64,000 nt of DNA from Taeniopygia guttata (taxonomy: Eukaryota; Chordata; Aves; Passeriformes; Estrildidae). Position 1 is the first letter of the stretch. Every line of letters begins with the position of its first letter. The stretch spans positions 60,449,501-60,513,500 of the forward strand of contig NC_133027.1 of NCBI RefSeq assembly GCF_048771995.1. The letters are read 5' to 3'. Shown piece after piece: positions 51,856 to 61,402 of the stretch. The notes beneath the pieces were generated by a model that saw nothing but the letters and a program-made list of their open reading frames with translations, was not told the origin of the DNA and did no database searches. Position numbers and translations under genes: made by a program.

Positions 51856-51870
51856 CCGGCAGGGGGCGCT
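51856..51870 (+). promoter_or_regulatory. CTCF-binding motif, 15/15 consensus
   Basis: CCGGCAGGGGGCGCT fits CCRSYAGRKGGCRSY at every position, on the same strand as the site at 42789-42803. It sits just upstream of the likely SCAF8 start site. Confidence 0.6.
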
Positions 51871-51920
51871 GCAGCCGCCTGCGCCGCTCCGGCGCTGCAC
51901 TGCGAGGAGCCCCCGCGCGT

Positions 51921-51930
51921 CCGCCATATT
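51921..51930 (-). promoter_or_regulatory. YY1-type site
   Basis: On the minus strand the sequence reads AATATGGCGG, close to the YY1 consensus AANATGGCGG. YY1 sites near the start are common in TATA-less promoters of RNA-processing genes. Confidence 0.5.
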
Positions 51931-52123
51931 GGCGCCCGCGCCGCAGCCGCCGCGCGTTGTTCCTCCATCTCCTACCGGCCCGGCCGCCCGGAGCCGGGCG
52001 CGGGAGGGAGGGAAGGAGAGAGAGAAGGGAACGGCGGCGCCGCCGGGCGGGAAGCGGGGCCAGGAGGAGACGGAAACGAGCGGGGCCCGCGTCCCCCCGC
52101 GCCCACCCCCTGCGCCACCCGCC

Positions 52124-52150
52124 ATGGAGAGGAGGCCGGGCGGCCCCTGA
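52124..52150 (+). promoter_or_regulatory. upstream ORF in SCAF8 5' leader
   Basis: GCCATGG, an optimal initiation context, starts an eight-residue frame (MERRPGGP) that stops at 52148-52150, 110 bases before the SCAF8 start codon. If the transcript begins upstream of it, it would lower or condition SCAF8 translation. It does not overlap the main frame, so reinitiation is possible. Confidence 0.45.
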
Positions 52151-52190
52151 GCGAGCAGCGCGCACGCAGGGACCGAGACTTGCCCCCGCC

Positions 52191-52215
52191 CGGCCCGGCC
52201 CGGCCCGGCCCGGCC
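52191..52215 (+). repeat. CGGCC pentamer repeat, five copies
   Basis: Five exact head-to-tail CGGCC units lie in the 5' leader, 45 bases before the SCAF8 ATG. The complementary strand reads as a GGGCC-type repeat. It is expected to be structured in RNA and prone to length change. Confidence 0.9.
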
Positions 52216-52260
52216 GCCATCAGCGGAGAGAAGCCGCCCGGCTCGCGCTTCCGCCGCGAC

Positions 52261-52290
52261 ATGGAGGCTGTGAAAGCCTTTAACAGCGAG
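52261..52290 (+). CDS. SCAF8: SCAF8 coding exon 1 (partial gene)
   Basis: The ATG has a good context (G at -3 and +4) and opens MEAVKAFNSE, followed at once by the splice donor GAG|GTGTGT. Human SCAF8 begins MEAVKTFNSE, so nine of ten residues agree; the paralogue SCAF4 begins MDAVNAFNQE and fits less well. The exon gives only the first residues of the CTD-interacting domain. SCAF8 is a nuclear protein that binds the phosphorylated C-terminal repeat of RNA polymerase II through this domain and, with SCAF4, prevents premature use of upstream polyadenylation sites; an RNA-recognition motif and a proline-rich tail lie farther on, outside the window. The in-frame extension leftward has no ATG, so 52261 is the start. 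The CpG island supports a real first exon. Residue 6 is Ala rather than the human Thr. Confidence 0.88.
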
Positions 52291-55200
52291 GTGTGTAACC
52301 CCCAGCCGGCGGCCTCCCCTCCTCGGGGCCGGGGAGCGGGCGGGGCCCCGGGGCCCGGCGCCTTCCCTGCCCCCTCCTCGCAGTGGGGAGGCTGCGAGAA
52401 CTGGGGAGCTCCGGGGGGCCCAGGGTGCGGGAGCGTTCCCGCAGGCCGGTCCGGGGCTCCCCCCCGCGTCGGGCGGGAAAGGGCCGTTGTCGCCATCCCT
52501 GGGAAACGGGAGGGTGGAGAGGGTAATGGAGACATCCCCCTCCCCCAGCTTCTTCCGCCGTGAAGCTGGGGGCGGCTGAAGGGGAAGAATAGATCTGGCG
52601 GCGGGCTGGAGGAAGAGGAGGACGCGTGAGGAGGCCGAGGAAGAGGAGCAGAAAGAGGTCTCTTCCCTGCGCCTGGCCTGCGGTGGGGCGTGTGATGCCC
52701 GGCCAACTTCACGCAGCGGCTGAGGAGGCTGCGCTGGGCGGCGGGGGGGTCCGGGCTCGCCGGGCACGGGGACTGTGCCCTTCTATGCCTGCCCTCGTCT
52801 CTCCTGCCACCCTCTTCCTCCTCACATGTGTGTCCGAGCCCCGCCAGCGCGCACTTTTAACACCTCGTGCAGCTAAGCTTTAAATCTGGGGAAAGGAATA
52901 CAAAGGCAATGGAGGTTCGTTTTCGTGTTTAGGAGTCGTGTATTTGCAGTGGTCAGGATGGAAACAGACATTCCCTACACGCTGCACAGAGCTCAAATCG
53001 TGCACTGAAGCACTGTGCTACGGAGAGCAGGCTACGGAGCCGAAGAGCACATACATATAGGCTGAGGTGTTCATATTGCACCTGGTTTCTCTTTTGTGCG
53101 GAGAGCTATGTTTGTTTTATTGTAAGAAGGTTCTTGTGGCAACTCTGTTTTGTTGCTGCCATTGTGAAAGTATAATTTGTATTTTGAAGTTAATGTACGT
53201 GCAAGAAAAACAAACACATATTTTTCTTAGCCAAGTCCTATATTTTACAAAGTAGTTTTTAACTTATATTGACAGTAGATAGTATCAGTTCATGTTACAA
53301 TTTATACTTCTACAGACTGCTCACCTACTGAAGCTCCCAGTTGCCCTCGCACTAGTCCCAGCAGGATGTAGTACAGTTTTAATGGTTGTAAGTAATGCTT
53401 TTTCATTTGACCTGTGGTGGATCAGTGTGGCAACCATGTTGTTGTTTCTGCAAGCACAGTAAGATAGATTTCTGAAATGAGCAGGTACTCTCCAGTAACT
53501 CAGGAGCATTTGTACAGCTCTAACTTAGATGTGCAGTTCTAGGTGTTGCACTTTATGCAGTTCAAATTCTTAATATTCCTGGTTTATTACTTGATTGGCA
53601 CATTTGCTCTATTGTTATGCAGGGAAAAGGAAGAATTCTGGTCACAAGAACAGAAGAACATAAATTGTTCAGAACATTTTCCTTCTATATACCTATCAGT
53701 AGGAGCAGAAGTTTTCCTTTTCATGTTGAAAAACAGCTTCTGACTTGCTGAGCACTTGGGTATAAGTACTGTAAAAATAAGTCTGACACTTAAGGTGGCA
53801 GCTGTGCTGAAGAGGAGAGCTTTAGATTATGCCTTAAATTTTCTAAATCCTTCAAAATGGTAGACAGTAAGTTATTGGAAAAGAAAATGCAGAGGATCTG
53901 ACAGTGTCATTTTAACCAAGTTATCTGCTGTGGTATAAATAGACAGTATCTCTGATTTAACCTCCGTATTTAAATTCTGGGCTACGATGATGGGAAGGTT
54001 TTAAAGATGCCATGACTAAACAAACCCTGGTCCTGGAAGTAAATGGTACCAGACTTGGTACAGTTAAAGAATCCCAAGTGTCCTTGCTAGCCACTCTTAA
54101 CACCTCTATACCCAGTGCAGAACTGAACTTTAATTTAACTTTCTCTCATTTTCTGTGGTTGAACTTGTCTATACACACTTTGCAATTTAGAACTGTGAAA
54201 TGATCCCTAAATATTTGAATTAGCTAAAGTGTATGAGTCTATATATTGCTGTTCCTAAATGGTTTTGATTCATTTACAAAATACTGGTTGTAAATATTAC
54301 TTGTAAAGTCCTGTTGTTCGTTTATATTATGTTTTAAGGTCATGTTAAACTCCAGAACTGACATCTGAGTCCTGTTTTACAGTTTTCTGGCTTAAAATAG
54401 ATGTAAATTAAATTTAGCAGCAGATGGGACAGAATAAATTGTATAAAAACCTTTACCGTACTTTTTCTTATGCAGTTTGCATTCAGTTAAGGATTTTACA
54501 ACGTTTATGTAACTTATTGGTAAGAACCAGATGACGCTCTAGAAGGAACATTTCAATACATTTAAACACTCAAGTTTGCAGGTTGATTATTTGATTTTTT
54601 TAAAGGAAGGAGTTGTGTTTGGATTCTGCAGTAATGCTAAAATAAAGGCATCTATCCATCTAGGGAGTATAGCTAACTCCAGAATTGTGTATGAGCTGAG
54701 CAGTGTCTTGTAGGTGACTATCGTATATGGCAGTCAGGATTGAAGTGCTTAAAATAGGCTTGTCATTAATTTAATTAGAAAGAAGAATTTCTAATTTATT
54801 TGAACAGTACTGGAAATCATGGTGGCTATTGCAGAAAGCTGTTCAATGTCTAGTAATGATACGTAGTGCTGTCTGTGCTCTACCTAGTTAGATATATAAT
54901 TAGCCCTAACTTTTCAAGTCTTGGGAAAGGTAAATTTAAAGCTGAGAAATAATCAGGCTTCTAAATAAAACATGCTCAGTATTGTTATAATGTAATGATT
55001 GACGTTTTCCTATTTAAAAACTGCTTGGCAACTGAAAATTAGAATAATATACAACTGAGTTAGTATAGTGTTGAGGTAATTGGCAATGTTTTGTACCACA
55101 GAGTTTATCATTTGCTATAGTTGGCACCACAAAGGCCAACTCTTCCACTGCAGAGCCATTTTCCTCCAGGCCTCAGTTTAGGCCCTGAGATTTATCAGGA

Positions 55201-58200
55201 AAGCACAAAATCAGATGCAAGAACAGGTTCTGACAGAAGAAAATTAGTCAAGTGTTTCAAATTTTCTGTATGTTCTGTAAAATGTATTTTGTTGAAGAGT
55301 AATTGAAATGGACTAGAGGCAAGCATGTGTATCCTCAGTTCCAGTGCTTAGATGACAATTATTTCATTGCAGGTGTATATAATTAAAATTCAGTATTTGT
55401 TATATAGTTGGCTCAGTGTTAAAGTCCTGCTGCATCATCAACTCTAGCTGACCATTGTCACATTGCTTTCAGGTTCTGGTCTTGACGTTGGTTTTGAGTG
55501 CTATATTCCACAGATTTTCTTGCAATACTTGCCCTTTTCTCAGTGGCAAGCCAAATTATTTTTCACTTTATCATATGAAGACTGTGTGGAAAAAGAAGAC
55601 CAATGGATGTTTAATTTTAAAACACATTTGATTATTTAAAAATTTATTTCTATTTTAACTTGTAGAATAAATGTAAATAGTTTTACAGTTACATAAATAG
55701 TCACAGGATTGTAATTTATTTTAAGGGGAACGGAGATCACAAATTCATTTTTAAGTACAACACAGACTGAATATTTGAAGTTACGCTTTGTTTAGCCATA
55801 CTAACTGCATTTCTAAGAATTAAATAATAGGAATCTTGAAAAGATAGAGCAAATTCAACTTAGATATTTATTTCTTTAAAAACTGCAATAGTAACTCACT
55901 GATCTTGTTAAATTAAACATAGCATTTCTAATAGTTTAAAGTGTATCAATATCTTTACTCACATACAGGCACACATCTCTTCATGTATGAGCTTCATCAT
56001 GTTTTGCTGTTCAGGATGTTTACTGATGTGTTTGGTTTTGTATTCTCTTTAAAAACAACAGAAATATCTCCTACATAAGTTATACATGCTTTGGTCAAAT
56101 CATTGAATATTGTTTTCATTTTGAGTTGCTGAGACTGGTACTTGCATCTTTGATTTACAGCCATTTAGAAAGTTAGTAGTAATGGTGAAATCTACTCAGG
56201 AGAATTAGCATATCTAGATTTGGAATTTAAGTTGTTGAATCCAATGCACAATAGTTGTTATCGTCTAGTGCCACAAATTTCAGCTGTATTTGTATTTGTC
56301 AGGCAATGCAGTATATTATGGCACTGGAGAGGCAATTGAGAAAAGAACAATTGTATATTTAAAAAATGGTAAAATAGAGTAAGGTGAAGTTGGTCCCTTG
56401 AAACTCAGGAACAAGGAGGTCATGTGCCTTCTGATTCCTTTCACAAACGCCTTGTTCACTTGAGCGTGTCTTGTATGAAAAGCTCACTTTCTCTTGTCTA
56501 TACAGTTGGGTTCTGATACTTTCGTGTACAGGGGAATTGAATAGAAAACTTAAGTGTCATCAGGGAGACCTGGAATATATGACATCTTAAAGTGGCATGG
56601 ACGTAAAGTGCTGTAAGGTTAAGGCAGCGGTTACTGTTTGTTTAAAGATGGTATGGATTGTTGTGCCTTTTCTCTTCTAGGGTCTGAGAGTGATAATTAA
56701 AACTTCTGCAGCATTGCTAGGTTGGTGTTCAGACGTTATTGATAATGAAAATGGTTGTCTTTGCATAGTTCATTCTAAAATACCCTGAGCTTTTGGTGTG
56801 CATAATGCTTTTGAGAGTCAAGTAGGATGATGCATGAAGTGGCTATTGTTGCTTTTGGATTCACTTGTCATTCTGAAATTGATCAGCTGTAGAGAAATGG
56901 CAGACACTGATCATTTATTGGTAATGCTGTTGTCTCTCTACTTCATTTGCACTTCATTTTATATTGTCCACCTTTATTATGACAATTCTTTGGAAGGTAT
57001 ATTTTAAGGGTCAGTGAAGAACAGTTAGTGGTCTACAATTTCAGAAATGTGACTCTTGGAAATGACCCACATTTTAAATACTGAGTATTGGAGTATGGGT
57101 GCATAAAAGTACAGAAGGCTAAACTAAATATTCTATTTCAGACTACTTTATTTAAATGGCGTATTCTAAGTCAGCGAGGTGGGTTCTTCATAAAAGAATG
57201 CCAGTTGATGCTGAAAAATACTAAATGGTATGCCTCATGAAGATACTAAATAGCTGGGGAAAGTGGGGGGAAAAGGATGCTCTATAAAATTAGCAGCCAG
57301 GGCTTTGATTAGTGCCAGTAGATACTAGCAGTTAGGTTAAGGAACAGTAAGAAGATACATAAGCTATTCCCTGTCAAGATATTTTTCTTGGATTCTGCTG
57401 CATGTTTCATGTTGGCTGAAGCACCTGAAACATCTGCAGGGTTTTTTTTTCCTAGCTGCTGTGACAATGACAAAACCTGTATCTGTTTTCTCTTTCACTA
57501 TATTTTACTAGCCATAAAAAAGAGTACTGCCTTCTTTCATGTCCTCTGCTGTTTGAAGGACTCTGCAGCTGTGATAAGTTTCAAGCTTTTTTCTTTTTTA
57601 TCTGCTGCCCCATATATGGTCAGATACTTGTAAATTTTATTGTAGGAAATTGGGATGTGAGCTTCTGGTTTACTTTTGTCTTTTGTCAGAAGAAAAAATT
57701 ATACATGCATTTGCATGCAGACATTCATACATCTGAAAAGTTGTTTCTGTTTTTCATTCTTAAACTCTGGGGTGGATGTGAAAAATGTCTTCCATTTTAG
57801 TTTGCTGTATAATCCTGTAGTGTTTCTCAAAAAAAAAAAAAGCATGAAAATTTACATGAATTCCCTTAAGATGCAACAAAATATGTAGGAATTTGTTAGT
57901 ATCCTGTTTACTGTCAGGAACATTAGGAGCAGTATCAGTGAAATATAAGTATTTTACACGATTGTTTCCCAGCAAGAACTGAACTTTGCTGTCTCTCAAT
58001 GAGTTGTTTGAAGAGTGTAGGGAAAGAAAGTAATTTTCTTTTCAAGATACAGTAAATATTAAAGTGATGTTCACTTGGTTAAATGTCTCCATGTGTGCTG
58101 AATAAATATTTGTTGTTTTAATATCACAGTTTCAGAGACTGATCTGACCTTTGATTTTCATTGGCCACAGAACCTTGACTTCTGGCCTTGTAAAGACATG

Positions 58201-58629
58201 CTCCTGCAAGTGTGTGTTAAAGGCCCAAAATGGTAGGGTTTGGTTTTATTTTAGTGCATGTCTTGCTCAAGAACCTAATTTCTTTAGTGAAATAGTGTAG
58301 GACAGACATTGATAGGTTTTCAGTCTTAGATACACAGACTTTAAATTTGTTCTTAAACTGTGATCTAGATCAGATCCTTGTGAGCCTGGAGCAGTTGTGT
58401 AGATTTCCAGGTTATGCAAACTCTCTGGGGCTGTAACTGGATAGTTACAAGTATTGATCCTGCTTGCTACTCGTTTAGAGAGCAGCGAGCTGTTTTGCAG
58501 TTTAAAACAAATGCCCTTCTGAACTCTTGTAATTTCAGATCCTTTGGTTGTCACCTGCCTACCAAGATTATACCTGGGGCTACAGTCTTTGACAGAGTAC
58601 TTAAAATTTTCTTAACAAGTCTTGCTTGA

Positions 58630-58802
58630 ATGTGCCACTATTTGAGCCGTGCCCCATTCTTGGAAATGTTACAGGCCAAGTTGGATGGGACTTAGAGCAG
58701 CTTGGGCTAGTGGAAAGTGTCCTTGCCCATAGCAGGGAGTTTGGAACTAAATGACCTTTAAATTCTCTTCCAACCCAAACCATTCTAATAGTCTGTTTTT
58801 CT
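58630..58802 (+). mobile_element. CR1 LINE, short 3'-end fragment
   Basis: The last part of CR1 is recognisable: 'caggccaagttggatggg', 'agcagcttgggctagtgga', 'gtccttgcccatagcaggga', 'ggaactaaatgacctttaaa', 'ttccaacccaaaccattcta'. Only the terminal 170 bases or so remain, inserted in the sense direction of SCAF8. Confidence 0.9.
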
Positions 58803-59192
58803 ATGGCAATTGTAGAAGTGGAGTCTGGTAATCCAGATGGCCGTCTTACAGGAGAAAAGCCATTCAGAACAAAACTTTTTGGTAAGGCAGGTTTAAAAAT
58901 TAAATTACTCCCATAAGAGTGTTTTCTTACTTAGGAAGAGGTCTTCTGTCTTCTTGTCTGTAAAACTGATTCATCATTTTACCTCATGACAGCCACTAAA
59001 AAATTCATCCTGAGTGGCTCCTCCAGCCTTGGTTATAGCCCACATTTGTGACTTCAACAGCCACTGGTGTAACTCCATTGTGAGGCCCGGGACAGAGGTG
59101 CATCATTGGCTGTTCATATGTGCAACCAGAGTTCAGTGAAGTTGGCACTGAAAGTACAAAAACAAAAACAACTTTTGAAAGAAGTTCCAAAC

Positions 59193-59228
59193 AATATTTT
59201 TTTTTTGTTTGAAACAAAAAAATATTTT
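59193..59228. repeat. AT-rich inverted repeat
   Basis: A left arm of AATATTT...GTTT (59193-59210) pairs with AAC-A7-TATTTT (59213-59228) around a two-base loop, with unequal T and A run lengths. It could form a hairpin in intronic RNA. Confidence 0.65.
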
Positions 59229-61384
59229 TGTTTGTTCCTGTTTGAAACTTTTCATAAATTGCATGTGTATTTCTATTTTTCCATTTTTTCACTTCTTTGG
59301 AGCTACTTTCTGCAGTATTTCTCAGGGAGCACAGCAGTAGTTGGGTAGGTAATTTTATTAACCTTACTCAGGAGCTGCTTCTTCACTTTAGGGTACATGT
59401 TCTTTAAGGCAAAAACACGCTGTCCAGTTACTGCTGTACTAGGACATATTTTACCTGTTCTTGCCATATGTACTGATCAAAAGGAGACATTTTTATAAGT
59501 AGAATTTAAAATGTTAACATTTGGAGGAAGTAAGAAGAAATTAGTGCATCATCACCATGACCCTCTCTATATCAGATTTACACCTACCAGAAATGCATAT
59601 TTCTTGTAATAGCCTGCTGTTTCTGCTCTTAGGCTTTTGGGAAGTGAGCTGGCATTTATACAGAGGTGATTACTATGGATATACAACTTACCATTTTGCT
59701 TCCACTTGTTTTTGCAAGAGTTTGCTTATATTACTTAACTGGTTTTACTGGGTACAGTTTTTGATTGTATGAGGTTGTTCTTTTCTCCTGTCCTTGGTTA
59801 TACAAGTGGGTGGCTGATGCTTTGACATTCAGAAATATAATGCATGTGTTTAATTTACTAAAATACCTGTGTGGAAAGTGAGGCTTGGCAGCTTTGTTAA
59901 TGTGTCTGCTGTTGATGTTTTGAGGGTTGGCAGAGGTTGTTCTGGTTCCTATTTAAAATGAAGGCACAAAAGAAGATGTGCCCTAAAGAAGGGTGGCAGA
60001 GCTAAGATCCAGGAGAACAGTGGAGGGTAACAACACCTGAGAGGTTGAAGCCACCCATTTTTGTAGCCTTGAGCTTGTATATTTTAAGATATTCTTTATA
60101 ATGTTAGTTTTGAAAGATTGGAGTAAATAGTGCTTTATAAAATATTATAACAGTTGAACAAGGTGCAGTGCCTTTATGCAAGGAAGTGAATAGCTGTCTT
60201 ACATATTTGAATTGAAATTTATTATTGAAATAGCATGCATTTTTGGGAAAGGTAATTTAGAAGATCCATCATCTTGAGTGGTTCAGTTTAGGGCTCAGTG
60301 TTTCCAAGTAATTAGTTTAGAGTTGAGTGGTAAAGATTTCCATACTTTGTTTTTGTTCTCCATCTTCAGTATTTATTAGTTACTTTCAAAAACTTAAGTA
60401 AAATTAATTATGTGCATTCTTTGCTTTCCACCCCTGTTATTCTATAGTTTGTTTTTTTCTGTAAAGTGCAAAATACTGTGAATTGCTCTCACTATAAAAC
60501 TCTTGGTTTAAAAATGTTGGCCTTGTAGCAGGACTTCATGGACCTCTCAATGCATAATTTAGAAATTAGTACGACATATAGAAATACAATTTACTATTTT
60601 GCTAGTGATGTGATTGCAGTTTTTAAAAAAGAAATAATCATACTTATTTATAAATGTTTTTGGCTTTTTCAGAGGGTAAGTCCCAAGAGCTGAGAATATA
60701 TTGACCAGACTGTTGGAAGCCAGTGGAAAGACCTGATCAAATTGAAGTCTTTCAGAATACCGAGTTTCCTGTACATATTAACAAAACAAAGCTGGTTCAC
60801 ATGAAAAGGAACAGCTTCAGTTAACATGTTGGTCTTCATAACTTAGTTACCAAATGTGTAGTAGTAACCACTTGCTTCTTAATTTTCACAAGAGTGAAGT
60901 GGAGAACTTAAGCATGTAACAGGAAATGAAGACCATTTATATGACAAATATATTGGTTGGAGAAATCCAATCCAGTACAAACTGTGATTGCTTTTTTTTT
61001 TTTTTAATTTGAATCATTAAGTTTCATTGTGAATGCAGGGGTTTTAAACTATATTCAGTTAGATAATTTGAAATCGACACAATAAGACAGTATTTGTCAC
61101 GCAATCTAAAAACAGTTGGCAGAGAAAATGTGTGAGTCTGATTTTCAAAATGTTTAAGATCTGTTCCTATATTTCATATCTCAGAATTGTAGAGTGTGAT
61201 TGTAGTTAGGATTCTCTAAGGCTTTTAAGTCTTTGTTATGCCACACTTTACCAAACTAGTGCATTGGAACAAGGACAGAGAGTACTTCTCCAGTGTAGGC
61301 AGCCCCCAAGCTCACATCTGGAAATCTGTGACGACTGATATTGTGACAGAAGCTGATTCTTTTCCTCTTGATCTAGAATTAGCT

Positions 61385-61402
61385 ATATAATAATAATAAA
61401 AT
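61385..61402 (+). repeat. TAA microsatellite
   Basis: Short run of TAA triplets; ordinary slippage repeat. Confidence 0.8.

Larger units (their letters stand above)
51560..52850 (+). promoter_or_regulatory. SCAF8: SCAF8 CpG-island promoter
   Basis: A dense, 1.3-kb GC/CpG-rich block with exon 1 of SCAF8 inside it. No TATA box is evident, as expected for a housekeeping promoter with dispersed initiation. It contains a CTCF consensus (51856-51870), a YY1-type site (51921-51930), a TGACG half-CRE near 51700 and, downstream of the exon, a GGCGGGAAA E2F-like word near 52473. Transcription probably starts somewhere between about 51900 and 52120, but the exact start cannot be read from sequence. Long minus-strand frames here are compositional artefacts, though antisense initiation is common at such islands. 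Confidence 0.85.

Noticed and set aside
51611..52165. Minus-strand frame of 184 codons in the same island
   Set aside because: Same compositional artefact; overlaps other long frames on both strands.
52180..52260. N-terminal extension of SCAF8 in frame from 52180
   Set aside because: It would begin with TTG, not ATG, and consists of the GC repeat of the leader; the known protein starts at MEAVK.
51718..52767. Long minus-strand frame of 349 codons in the SCAF8 CpG island
   Set aside because: It lies antisense to a recognised first exon, has Pro/Arg/Gly/Ala-rich composition dictated by GC content, and shows no domain.
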